Source of the DNA: QZLE01 sp033852075
Lineage (GTDB): Bacteria; Pseudomonadota; Gammaproteobacteria; QZLD01
Assembly: GCA_033852075.1 (NCBI GenBank)
Contig: JAWSVC010000020.1
Coordinates: 48,893 to 112,892 of the forward strand
Length of the DNA: 64,000 nt
Direction: 5' to 3'
Shown here: piece by piece, positions 51,756-60,683 of the stretch
How the letters are laid out: the number at the start of each line of letters is the position of its first letter
Numbering within the stretch: the first letter of the stretch is position 1
The notes under the pieces: generated by a model
Database searches by the model: none
What the model was told of the DNA's origin: nothing
The model's input: the letters and a program-made list of their open reading frames with translations, nothing else
Program-made: the position numbers and the translations under genes

Positions 51756-53144
51756 TTAAGTTGTAAAGTTTATTCTACTGGCACCCCAATGGCGACCGTT
51801 AACAAAAATAGGTGCTGTAGCTTCTTTAACGATTTTAAATTCTCCGCCACCTTGGTCTCTGCGATAAATTTGTAGCAAGAATTTTGATTTATTTCTTGCT
51901 GATTTTAGGCCGACAGGATCGTCATATATCTTTCTATTTCGAGAATGTTGTGCATTCCATTCAGGATCGTCAGTAGGGTGCTGAGAAACGGCTTGCATAT
52001 GGGTTCCAATATAACCATTTATATCACAGCAACAAGCTGCAACGATATTTGGTAATTGTTTGGCTGTAGCTTCCTGAAATTCCGTAAAATAGGTATCGGT
52101 TAATTCTACGAATGGAGAAGTAAATTGTTCAGGGTTAGTTCCTGGTATTATTTCATAACTAAAATCGAATAATTCGTTTTCTGTAATTTCTCCTCGCTTG
52201 ATACAAAGTTCCAGAGTGTTTTTAGCATTAAGTGCTAATTCAAGAGCAAGTTGAATATATGGGGTGTCGATGGTTTCAATGCCATCTATAGCTGTTAAGC
52301 CGACAAGCTCTTGAGTATTATTTAAAAGTTTATCTATCTCAGGCTTTATTGTTTCAATTTCATTATTAGTATCTATGGAATTTTGGACGAGTTTGTTGAT
52401 TTGGTCGGCTGTATCAGATGTATTAATATCTATTGATTCAACAGAGTTTGATATGTGTTTGGAAACACTTTCAATCGAACCTACCATATTTTGAACTTCA
52501 GTTGACATTGCGGATATTTCAGATGTTTTTGAACCAAAATTTTCAGATTGTTCAGCGCACATTTGCCCTTTAGTTGTTAATCTTTTGGTAATAATATCAA
52601 GATCGCTTAATGTCTTATCGATAGTTGCGGCAGCGTCTGATGCTTGTTTGGAAAGGGTTTTTACTTCGTCGGCAACAACAGCAAATCCTTTTCCTCGTTC
52701 TCCTGCTCTAACGGCTTCAATCGTAGCATTTAATGCCAGTAGGTTGGTTTGTTTTGCAATAGTCCCGATCTTTTTTGCAATTGATCCAACTTTTTCTATT
52801 GAATCATTAAAGGTTGTAATTTGGTTTCCTAAATCACCTACAGAGGTTGTTAGTGAAGAAAGAGAGGTTATTGATTCTTTGATAATATTATCGGCTACAG
52901 AGATTCTTGTAGATGTTCCAGTCATTGAATTATTTATATCTTTTGCTGCTTTGCCAATTTCTGAATTAGTTGAAAGAAGTTTTGTAGATATATTTTCGAA
53001 TTCACGTAGGCTCATACCTTTTTCGGAAATTTGGGCGGTGGTTGTTTCTAAATTGCCGGTTAATTCGACTAATTCAACACCAAGTTTGCCGGAAGCAACG
53101 GCAATCTTATTTATGGTGGATAGTAAATCGTCTGATTCGCTCAT
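51756..53144 (-). CDS. soluble methyl-accepting chemotaxis-like protein 2
   Basis: The 462-residue product has the receptor tip (KKIGTIAKQTNLLALNATIEAVRAGERGKGFAVVADEVKTLSKQAS) and the same C-terminal domain as its neighbours (DLFDFSYEIIPGTNPEQFTSPFVELTD, DINGYIGTHMQAVSQHPTDDPEWNAQHSRNRKIYDDPVGLKSARNKSKFLLQIYRRDQGGGEFKIVKEATAPIFVNGRHWG). There is no membrane helix or clear methylation box. It begins with MSESDDLLSTINKIA. Sequence divergence from the other copies suggests specialisation, not recent duplication. Confidence 0.88.
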   Translation of the reverse strand: MSESDDLLSTINKIAVASGKLGVELVELTGNLETTTAQISEKGMSLREFENISTKLLSTNSEIGKAAKDINNSMTGTSTRISVADNIIKESITSLSSLTTSVGDLGNQITTFNDSIEKVGSIAKKIGTIAKQTNLLALNATIEAVRAGERGKGFAVVADEVKTLSKQASDAAATIDKTLSDLDIITKRLTTKGQMCAEQSENFGSKTSEISAMSTEVQNMVGSIESVSKHISNSVESIDINTSDTADQINKLVQNSIDTNNEIETIKPEIDKLLNNTQELVGLTAIDGIETIDTPYIQLALELALNAKNTLELCIKRGEITENELFDFSYEIIPGTNPEQFTSPFVELTDTYFTEFQEATAKQLPNIVAACCCDINGYIGTHMQAVSQHPTDDPEWNAQHSRNRKIYDDPVGLKSARNKSKFLLQIYRRDQGGGEFKIVKEATAPIFVNGRHWGASRINFTT

Positions 53145-53206
53145 GAAAATTAATACCGTCCTATCCTTTAGTTGGTTGTGTTGTTGAAAACTTATACAGA
53201 TTTTTA

Positions 53207-54685
53207 TTAGTCGTGAGTTACTTTAAGATCATAGGTAAGTCTTAGAGCTCCCCAATGTTTACCTTGAACATAAAGTGGTACTGAGCAATCCTTAACCAGG
53301 GCATATTCCCCATTTCCAAGTGGTGCACGATAAGTTTGTAATAGGAAAGGTTTGGTATTTCTTGCTGCCGCAATACCAACCGGATCATTAAACATCATTT
53401 TGTAACGGCTATTGGTTTTGTTCCACTCTGGATCATCTGGACGTTGTGGATGTGATCTAAAGTTCATATGTCTTGGCATATAACCGTTAATATCAACGGT
53501 AACGCATGCAGTAACCCTTTCATTTTCAAGAGCTGGTTCTTGAATCTCTGGTAAATGTTTATCACAGAAATCTGCATAGCGTGTTGTAAATTGCTCTGGA
53601 TTGGTTCTTGGTATTGGCTCGTAGTTATGATCGAAGAGATCTTGTTCGCTTAGTATGCCGTTGGATAATGCTTTTTCGAACAGGTCTTCAATTTCTTTAG
53701 CCTTATCTTTTACCATTTGAATCATTGGGGTATCGATGGTGACAACACCAGGAACAACCGTATAACGGATTAATTCTTCCGTCCATGATCTTAGAGTAGA
53801 GGCTCGATCACGAGCTTTATCAACTGTTTGAGTGGCTTCTTGTACGTCATCAGTAAGATCATTTAGACCTTCAACAGTTTTTTCACATTGGGTATCAATT
53901 TCATGAACTGCACCAACAATCATTGTTGACTCATCATCGATCAATGCAACGGTTGAACCTATTTCTTGTATGATTTGTTGGATTTGAGTTGTACCGTTAC
54001 GTACATCTTCTGCAGTGGTTTTATTTTCATCACCTTGTTCAATCAGGGTTTCAATAGTTTTTCCCAAAGTAGAAAGGGTAGAGCTGATTTGTATCGTAGA
54101 GTCAGCGGTTTTCTTAGCAAGGTTTTTTACTTCTTCTGCTACAACGGCAAAGCCACGACCAGCTTCTCCTGCTCTTGAGGCTTCAATAGTTGCATTTAGG
54201 GCAAGCAGATTAGTTTGTTTGGCAATAGAACTAATAGTTACTGCAATTTTTCTAACTTCTTTTAATGCGTCATTAAGTTCAGATAGTTGGTCAGAACTTT
54301 TGGTTACCGATTCAGTAAGTGTAACAATGTCTGCCAAAGAAGATTCAATAGTGGTTTTGGAGTTTTCGATATTCTCATTTGCAGATGCAGTGAGATTTTT
54401 AGCCTTTTGTACTGATGAATCTACGCGTTTGTTAGTGTCCATCAATATATTGGATATTTCCAGCAACTTACCAAACATCTCTTCTTCGTGTTTGATTTTG
54501 TCGCTAAGAATTTCGATACGTCCTGCAATATCGACAACTTCTGTCCCAAGGCTTCCTACGCTTCCCGCTGTTTTCTGTAATGCTGCCATTACAACATCAG
54601 GATCGTAATCATAGGTCCCTTTTTTTTCTTTGCCGCTTGAGGAAAGAATTCCGCCTGTTAATTTAGATATGACTGAATTTCCCAT
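53207..54685 (-). CDS. soluble methyl-accepting chemotaxis-like protein 3
   Basis: The 492-residue product has the receptor tip (SSIAKQTNLLALNATIEASRAGEAGRGFAVVAEEVKNLAKKT) and the shared C-terminal domain (DHNYEPIPRTNPEQFTTRYADFCDKHLPEIQEPALENERVTACVTVDINGYMPRHMNFRSHPQRPDDPEWN...GKHWGALRLTYDL). I choose the ATG at 54685, because AGGAG lies 5 bases upstream, over an ATA-type upstream extension to 54745. It is the first gene of the tandem array. Confidence 0.9.
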   Translation of the reverse strand: MGNSVISKLTGGILSSSGKEKKGTYDYDPDVVMAALQKTAGSVGSLGTEVVDIAGRIEILSDKIKHEEEMFGKLLEISNILMDTNKRVDSSVQKAKNLTASANENIENSKTTIESSLADIVTLTESVTKSSDQLSELNDALKEVRKIAVTISSIAKQTNLLALNATIEASRAGEAGRGFAVVAEEVKNLAKKTADSTIQISSTLSTLGKTIETLIEQGDENKTTAEDVRNGTTQIQQIIQEIGSTVALIDDESTMIVGAVHEIDTQCEKTVEGLNDLTDDVQEATQTVDKARDRASTLRSWTEELIRYTVVPGVVTIDTPMIQMVKDKAKEIEDLFEKALSNGILSEQDLFDHNYEPIPRTNPEQFTTRYADFCDKHLPEIQEPALENERVTACVTVDINGYMPRHMNFRSHPQRPDDPEWNKTNSRYKMMFNDPVGIAAARNTKPFLLQTYRAPLGNGEYALVKDCSVPLYVQGKHWGALRLTYDLKVTHD

Positions 54686-55051
54686 GAGTCTCCTGTAATC
54701 GCTGAATTTTTGAATATTAGCTAATAAAACAGTTGTAATATCCACTTATAAATCAGCATAACTCCTTTTTAAAAACACTCATCATAATTATAGAACCAAT
54801 ATCTCAGTTCGCTTAAAAATGTCGAAATTTTTTTTATGTTTGGTAATAAAATTGTGACATAGTCGTTATGGGTGGCTATGCGCGCAGCCATAATTAAATG
54901 GCAAAGGTGCAAATTTCTGGAAATGTGATTGTTTCGATGTATAGGAACAGCGAAATTATTTAATGTCTGCTATCCTTATCATTGAGTGCATGAATCAAGG
55001 AAGCACTTTATAAAAATGTGTAAATAAATTAAGTCTACTTGGGATTTTTTA
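54686..55051. other. divergent intergenic region, no gene seen
   Basis: It lies between the chemoreceptor-like array and the diguanylate cyclase. One inverted repeat, TGGCT (54873-54877) / AGCCA (54886-54890), surrounds ATGCGCGC. No convincing sigma-28 box was found. Confidence 0.4.
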
Positions 55052-56710
55052 ATGGGCAATGCTGCTTTAGGTGAAAGCCAGAAACTACAACTTTTACGGA
55101 AAAAGTTTCGGGATGAATTGCCTGCTAAGATAGCAGATATTGAATTTTGCTGGTTGAATGTTCGTAAGAATGGATCCAGGGAATCAATCCATGCTATGCA
55201 TAGACTTGTACACGATTTGGCCGCTTCTGGAGTGGCATTAAAATTTCACCATGTTAGCGAATTAGCACGTATTATGGACGTAGCTTTGCTTCCCGTTGTT
55301 GAAGGCGGGGAGTCAATAGGTGAAGAGCTTGATGAGGTTTTTGCTGACTATCTAGGTGCGTTAAAAGAGATTGAGCTTGATGAAGACGATCTTGAAACAG
55401 TTCCAACAGAAAATAAAGTTAGTGATTTTGATATAACCGCATTGCGTTGTAGTGAATACAAAGTTTTTTTATTGGAAAGTGACCGTGCTTTATATGAAGG
55501 GGTGAAAAAACAACTTTCCCATTTTGGATATAATATTTCTTTATTTGACTCATACATGCATTTATTTGATGAGTTAAGTACCGATAACATTCCTGATGTG
55601 ATTATCATGTCTGTAAATGTCCCTGGAATGTCTATTTCTGCAGCTGAAGCAGCAGATCAGATTCGCAAAATCGCTCATGAAGATTTACCAATAGTATTCT
55701 TATCTGATGATGACGATATCGGTCACCGACTTACCGCCGCAAGATCTGGAGCTGATGCCTATTTTGTTAAACCACTAAATGTGCATGAAGTTATAGACCA
55801 ACTGGATAAACTAACTGGTGAAGAGAAGGTAGATCCGCTACATATCGTAATTGTTGAAGATAGCGCAACGCAATCGCTTTATTATTCGTCAATTCTTGAA
55901 CGAGCAGGAATGGAAACCAGTGTGATAAATGACCCACTGGATATTCTTAATGTAATGGAAGAAGTATCGGCAGACATGATCCTTATGGATATGTATATGC
56001 CGAAATGCAGTGGCATGGAATTAGCTAAGGTTATTCGCCAATTTCCTGCTTACGCAAGTATTCCAATCGTATTCCTTTCTGCTGAAACTGAAATAGAAAG
56101 ACAGTTAGACGCAATGAGCCTGGGTGGTGATGATTTTCTAACCAAGCCAATTAATCCACCTCACTTGATTCGTTCTGTAGCTATCAGAGCGGAAAGGGCA
56201 AGAATACTAAGAACCTTTATGGTTACTGATAATCTTACAGGGTTACTGAATCATACCAGGATTAAAGATCAGTTAACTCACGAAGTAGCTCGTGCCAGTC
56301 GCAAAAATGGTGCTTTGACGTTTGCAATGATAGATATTGACCACTTTAAGTCTGTGAATGATACCCATGGGCATCATGTAGGGGATAGGGTAATTAAGAG
56401 TGTTGCGCGAGTATTACAACAGCGGTTAAGAAAGTCGGATTATATTGGAAGATATGGTGGTGAAGAATTTGCCGTAGTGTTGCCAGATGCTGATATAGAT
56501 TTTGCCTATCAGGTCTTGAATGAAATCCGGGAAAGTTTTATGGCTATCAGACAGCATTCACCAAAAGGTGAATTCACTGTTTCATTTAGTGCCGGTATTG
56601 CCTCATATCCAAATTGCAATGATGCTACTCAACTTGCGCTTGAAGCAGATAAGGCATTATATAAAGCTAAAGAGCGTGGCAGAAATTGTATTGTAAAAGC
56701 GGGCGAGTAG
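55052..56710 (+). CDS. HPT-REC-REC-GGDEF diguanylate cyclase
   Basis: The 552-residue protein has an HPT-like N-terminus (H54 in RLVHDLAAS), a first receiver (about 135-255) whose phosphorylation site is serine (S187 in VIIMSVNVPG, usually aspartate), a second intact receiver (D313 in LMDMYMPKCSG) and a GGDEF domain with active GGEEF (469-473, RYGGEEFAVVLP) and DHFKSVNDTHGHHVGD. It should make cyclic di-GMP under phosphorelay control through D313. GGGA lies 9 bases before the ATG. It is divergent from the chemoreceptor-like array. Confidence 0.94.
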   Translation: MGNAALGESQKLQLLRKKFRDELPAKIADIEFCWLNVRKNGSRESIHAMHRLVHDLAASGVALKFHHVSELARIMDVALLPVVEGGESIGEELDEVFADYLGALKEIELDEDDLETVPTENKVSDFDITALRCSEYKVFLLESDRALYEGVKKQLSHFGYNISLFDSYMHLFDELSTDNIPDVIIMSVNVPGMSISAAEAADQIRKIAHEDLPIVFLSDDDDIGHRLTAARSGADAYFVKPLNVHEVIDQLDKLTGEEKVDPLHIVIVEDSATQSLYYSSILERAGMETSVINDPLDILNVMEEVSADMILMDMYMPKCSGMELAKVIRQFPAYASIPIVFLSAETEIERQLDAMSLGGDDFLTKPINPPHLIRSVAIRAERARILRTFMVTDNLTGLLNHTRIKDQLTHEVARASRKNGALTFAMIDIDHFKSVNDTHGHHVGDRVIKSVARVLQQRLRKSDYIGRYGGEEFAVVLPDADIDFAYQVLNEIRESFMAIRQHSPKGEFTVSFSAGIASYPNCNDATQLALEADKALYKAKERGRNCIVKAGE

Positions 56711-56717
56711 GTTTTGT

Positions 56718-56816
56718 AAGATCCCTGAGCGTAGCCGAAGGGTTCAAACTTTAATTATTTCTTTGTCCCTTTGGCTTTGGTTTATCCTGAGCGGAGTCGA
56801 AGGGTTCCGGGATCTT
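56718..56816. repeat. family A repeat, two cores in the same direction
   Basis: AAGATCCC (56718-56725) and its reverse complement GGGATCTT (56809-56816) enclose two cores in the same orientation, CTGAGCGTAGCCGAAG and CTGAGCGGAGTCGAAG. It sits between the convergent GGDEF and recN genes. Confidence 0.8.
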
Positions 56817-56834
56817 AAATAATAGAACCGTATT

Positions 56835-58511
56835 CTAAGCCGCCCCTTCCTCAATCATCTCTTTAGCATGATTAAGAGTATTCTCAGTAATATTAATCCC
56901 ACCAAGCATTCTGGCTATCTCGTTAATTCTATTATCTCTTTCGATAGGGTTAATGCTGGTTTTGGTTGTTTTGTCATCTGAACTCTTTTCAACCTTTAAA
57001 TGGTTGTGTGCACATGACGCAACTTGTGGAAGGTGAGTGACACAAAAAACCTGTCTACCATTAGCAAGTTGTCTTAATTTATTACCAACTACCTGAGCAA
57101 TACCTCCGCCAATTCCGGTATCTACTTCGTCGAAAATCATGGTTGGGATTTTGATGCTATTGGCGGCAGCAACCTGAAGAGCCAAACTTATTCTGGATAA
57201 TTCACCGCCAGATGCGATTTTGGCAAGTGGTTTTAAAGGTTGTCCTTTATTGGCAGAAACCAGATATTCAATGGTATCGCTGCCAAAGCGTTGTGGTTCT
57301 CCTGTTTGATCAGAAGTTACGCCAATATCAAAGATGCCTCCGGACATACCTAACTCATCCATAGAGGTAGATATTTTTTTGCTGAGTTCTTTGGCCTTGT
57401 TGGCTCTGGTTTTAGAAAGTTCCTGTGCCTTTTCCTGATACTGTTCTTTGATATCTTTGAGTTGGCGTTCAAGGTTCTCAGTTATTTGCTCAGCATTTTC
57501 AAGAGAATCCAGTTCTTTTTGAATCGACTCATACTTAGCAAGTAATTCAGAAGGGTCACAATGATGTTTACGCGATATATCTAAGATAGCAGCGATTCTA
57601 TCCTCAACAAAAGTAAGTCGGGCAGGATCAAGGTCGATATTATCAATGTAAGAGCTAAGTTCGCTAAAACCTTCGTCAATCTGGATTTGAGCCGAGCTTA
57701 ATAGTTCGGTAATCGCATCTAGTGTTTTATCTTCTATTCCTAGAGAGCTAATTAATGAGAGTGCTTGGTTAAGCATCCCATTAACATTAAACTGCTCATT
57801 TTCGCAAAGAATCTGCGCTACTTGTTGCCCAACCGAAGAAATGTTTCCGGCATTGGCAAGTATCTTGTGTTCTTCTGATAGGTTTTCATATTCGCCATCA
57901 GTGGTGGCCAAAGAATTAAATTCATTAATCTGAAAACGGAGGAACTCAGAACGTTCGAGTGCTGACTCGTTATTTTGCAGTAATGTGTCGAGTTCGGTTT
58001 TAGTGGAAGTATATTGTGAATACAGCTCCTGAACCTCTGTTAATAGCTTTTGATTTTGGGAATACTCATCAAGTATTTCCCTTTGGGTGTTTTTCTTGGT
58101 CAAAGACTGGTGTTCATGTTGTCCATGAATATTTACCAACATCTCTCCAAGCTGTTTTAAAGATTGCAGTGGAGCAGGGGAGCCGTTGATGTAACTTTTA
58201 GAGCGTCCTTCGCTACTAATGATTCTTCTAACTGAACATTCATTCTCATCAATTAAAAGGTCATTTTCTTCCAACCACTTTTTTGCGGGTTCGATTGCAG
58301 ATATGTCAAAGCTACAGACTACTTCTGCCTTATCGGTTTCATGTCTAACCGTATCTGTATCTGCTCTATCGCCCAAAATAAGACCAATTGCATCCAATAA
58401 AATCGATTTGCCTGCGCCGGTTTCACCAGTAAATGCAGTCATTCCCTGGGTAAAATCAAGTTCAAGCTGTTCTACAATCGCGAAGTTGCGGATAAAAATT
58501 TGGGTAATCAT
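56835..58511 (-). CDS. recN: DNA repair protein RecN
   Basis: The 558-residue SMC-like protein has a split ATPase: Walker A in FTGETGAGKSILLDAIGLILG at the N-terminus, a central coiled-coil (about 150-370), and signature and Walker B motifs at the C-terminus (ASGGELSRISLALQV, TMIFDEVDTGIGG). RecN acts early in double-strand break repair. AGGGA lies 7 bases before the ATG. It follows nadK by 24 bp on the same strand, a common gammaproteobacterial pair. No LexA box was seen in the short gap. Confidence 0.97.
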   Translation of the reverse strand: MITQIFIRNFAIVEQLELDFTQGMTAFTGETGAGKSILLDAIGLILGDRADTDTVRHETDKAEVVCSFDISAIEPAKKWLEENDLLIDENECSVRRIISSEGRSKSYINGSPAPLQSLKQLGEMLVNIHGQHEHQSLTKKNTQREILDEYSQNQKLLTEVQELYSQYTSTKTELDTLLQNNESALERSEFLRFQINEFNSLATTDGEYENLSEEHKILANAGNISSVGQQVAQILCENEQFNVNGMLNQALSLISSLGIEDKTLDAITELLSSAQIQIDEGFSELSSYIDNIDLDPARLTFVEDRIAAILDISRKHHCDPSELLAKYESIQKELDSLENAEQITENLERQLKDIKEQYQEKAQELSKTRANKAKELSKKISTSMDELGMSGGIFDIGVTSDQTGEPQRFGSDTIEYLVSANKGQPLKPLAKIASGGELSRISLALQVAAANSIKIPTMIFDEVDTGIGGGIAQVVGNKLRQLANGRQVFCVTHLPQVASCAHNHLKVEKSSDDKTTKTSINPIERDNRINEIARMLGGINITENTLNHAKEMIEEGAA

Positions 58512-58535
58512 TACAATCCCTGAAACGAATATTTA

Positions 58536-59414
58536 TTAGCTAAGCGAAGGGTCGCCCCAGCGTAATTTGGCGCGCAAAATCTCAAAAAAGTCATGATGGC
58601 ATGGATGTAGTAGATGCAATTTTTTCTCTGCTTTGGTTATCACTATTTTAATACCTTCGTCTAATAATAAATCCTGCTGGCCATCACAGCTGATACGGCT
58701 ATGACTTATGCAGTCATCTTTTAGAGTAATTTCAATTGTACTATTTGAACCAATCATAAAAGGACGATTAGATAAAGTATGCGGACAAATAGGTACTAGC
58801 AGAAAAGACTCCATCTCTGGGTGGATAATTGGTCCGCCACTTGAAAGAGCATATGCAGTAGAACCGGTTGGAGTAGAAATGATTAGGCCATCAGAGCGGT
58901 GGCTGTTAAGGAGTTTGCCGTCAATGTGGATATCAAACTCAATCATCCTTGGAGTGTTCCATTTATATAAAACTGCATCATTTAATGCACGGGAAGAGGA
59001 TATAACCTCATCACCTTTCATTACTTTAATATCAAGCAACATACGAGTATCAGATATATAATTTCCGGAAAGAATCTCGTCGATTTCGTACATGTCTTCT
59101 GGGGAAACATCCACCAGAAAACCAAGGCGGCCACGGTTAACGCCGATTATAGGCTTTTCCAAATCAAGAAGAGATCTGGCAACACCAAGAAGAGTTCCAT
59201 CACCACCAACGACAATAATCAAATCACATTGTCCACCAATCTCTTCCAATTTATATGCCTTACCGTTGCATGATCTGCAAAGATTAAGATCACAATGAAC
59301 CATTACCTCAATAGATTGGCTGCATAAAAATTCAGCAATTCTATCTACCGTTTTAGCTGCACGGGTAGACGTTGGTTTGCCGACTATTCCTATTTTGTTA
59401 AATCTATGCGCCAT
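58536..59414 (-). CDS. nadK: NAD kinase
   Basis: The 292-residue product has the family motifs: IGIVGKP near the start, VVGGDGTLLGVAR (GGDGT active site), GVNRGRLGFL, LNDAVLYK, SDGLIISTPTGSTAYALSSGGPI and SCDGQ. It phosphorylates NAD to NADP in the cytosol. It heads the nadK-recN unit; the upstream gap contains a family A repeat and the divergent grpE promoter. Confidence 0.97.
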   Translation of the reverse strand: MAHRFNKIGIVGKPTSTRAAKTVDRIAEFLCSQSIEVMVHCDLNLCRSCNGKAYKLEEIGGQCDLIIVVGGDGTLLGVARSLLDLEKPIIGVNRGRLGFLVDVSPEDMYEIDEILSGNYISDTRMLLDIKVMKGDEVISSSRALNDAVLYKWNTPRMIEFDIHIDGKLLNSHRSDGLIISTPTGSTAYALSSGGPIIHPEMESFLLVPICPHTLSNRPFMIGSNSTIEITLKDDCISHSRISCDGQQDLLLDEGIKIVITKAEKKLHLLHPCHHDFFEILRAKLRWGDPSLS

Positions 59415-59647
59415 AATTATTTGCTGCTCTTAAAATAGTGATGTATAAAAATTATAATCGATAATACCTGCATAATAATCAGCCCAGCAATATTTTTTTG
59501 AATATGTAAATTTTTAAGTTCCCTGAGCGTGGTCGAAGGGCCAAGAAAATTTAATAAAAACAAGGAGACTTTGGACTTGGTTCATCCTTATCGAAGTCTA
59601 AGGGCTCAGTCAACTTGTTTAATATTTTAAAAAATCCTGGTTAAACC
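59415..59647. repeat. intergenic region with family A repeat
   Basis: TAAATTTT (59507-59514) and AAAATTTA (59546-59553) flank the core variant CTGAGCGTGGTCGAAG (59523-59538). A diverged second half near 59581-59610 reads ATCGAAGTCTAAGGGCTCAG. The rest up to the heat-shock promoter shows no gene. Confidence 0.7.
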
Positions 59648-59676
59648 CTTGAAAATCAAAATACCAGCCCCCAATT
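59648..59676 (+). promoter_or_regulatory. sigma-32 promoter of grpE
   Basis: CTTGAAA (59648-59654), 14-bp spacer, CCCCAATT (59669-59676) closely match the sigma-32 consensus CTTGAAA-N13/14-CCCCATNT. It lies 64 bp before the grpE start. Confidence 0.85.
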
Positions 59677-59739
59677 AAGTTTCAACGATTAAATTAACTT
59701 ATTTTCATAAGAATAAAGTAGTAAAGAGCGGAGACACAA

Positions 59740-60354
59740 ATGTCAAAAAAAGAGAATGATCTTACTGAAGCCAATGAAGAAGTAACCGAGCAAGATCAGA
59801 CTGAAACTGCCCAGCCGGAAGAACAAGCTGAAACCAGTGAAGTAGATCAGCTGAAAAAACAGATTGAAGAACTCACAGCAAAGGCTGATGAAAACTGGAA
59901 TTTATATCTGCGTTCTCAGGCAGAGGTGGAAAATGTGCGCAAAAGAGGCCAGAAAGACGTAGAGTCAGCGCATAAATATGCAGTAGATAAGTTTGTTGCT
60001 GAACTTATTCCAATTAAAGAAAGTATGGATCTTGGATACGCAGCGTCACATGAAGAAAGTGTTGATATTGCCAAGATCAAAGAAGGGACCGAACTGACTT
60101 TAAAGATGTTCGATCAAATGTTTGGCAAGTTTAAGATTGTTGAGCTGAACCCTAAAGGAGAGAAGTTTAATCCTTCTTTTCATGAAGCTATAAGCATGTT
60201 GCCTTCACCGGAATTTGATGCCAATACGGTTATGGATGTGGTTCAAAAAGGTTATCTGCTTAACGAACGTGTGATTAAGCCAGCGCTGGTTGTTGTTTCG
60301 AATGGGCCAGGGCCTAATGCAGGTGAGCAGCCAAGTATCGACGAGACAGCATAA
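59740..60354 (+). CDS. grpE: GrpE nucleotide exchange factor
   Basis: The 204-residue protein has an acidic disordered start (EQDQTETAQPEEQAE), the long dimer coiled-coil (EVDQLKKQIEELTAKADENWNLYLRSQAEVENVRKRGQKDVESAHKYAVDKFVAELIPIKESMD) and the beta-domain signature FNPSFHEAISMLPSPE...VMDVVQKGYLLNERVIKPALVVVS. It releases ADP from DnaK. GCGGAG precedes the ATG. The sigma-32 promoter upstream confirms heat-shock control. Confidence 0.97.
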   Translation: MSKKENDLTEANEEVTEQDQTETAQPEEQAETSEVDQLKKQIEELTAKADENWNLYLRSQAEVENVRKRGQKDVESAHKYAVDKFVAELIPIKESMDLGYAASHEESVDIAKIKEGTELTLKMFDQMFGKFKIVELNPKGEKFNPSFHEAISMLPSPEFDANTVMDVVQKGYLLNERVIKPALVVVSNGPGPNAGEQPSIDETA

Positions 60355-60683
60355 AAAAGCTATTGCGCTTGCTTACTCATTGTTAAAAATCAGTGAAAAA
60401 TGCTCATTTATTTACATATAAACTCCGCTTTTTAACAGATTTTTGCCTCGATTAAGCTGCGCTCATAACGCTTTTTAAAACTAAATCGTCATTCCCGCGA
60501 AGGCGGGAATCCAGCAAAAAGAAGGAAACTCTTTTTGCCGCGCAAAGCGCGAATGCAGGTTTTAATTAATTGAAAAAATTTACGGATTTATTTTTCCCTT
60601 AAGGGTTGAAAACAAAAAGTAAGTCCCCATTAAGTTAGTAACAAAGAATTTAACAGAATTTTGAAAAGGTTTGGAGATAAGAA
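60355..60683. other. grpE-dnaK intergenic region with family B fragment and heat-shock promoter
   Basis: A family B fragment runs from 60487 to about 60555: CGTCATTCCCGCG, hairpin GCAAAAAGA / TCTTTTTGC, then CGCGCAAAGCGCG. The dnaK sigma-32 promoter follows at 60605-60632. No gene is seen. Confidence 0.75.
60605..60632 (+). promoter_or_regulatory. sigma-32 promoter of dnaK
   Basis: GTTGAAA (60605-60611), 13-bp spacer, CCCCATTA (60625-60632) match the heat-shock consensus. It lies 52 bp before dnaK, so dnaK has its own heat-shock start apart from grpE. Confidence 0.85.

Noticed and set aside
54686..54800. Sigma-28 promoter for the chemoreceptor-like array
   Set aside because: TAAA and GCTGAT are present on the minus strand, but the spacing is too short for the consensus.
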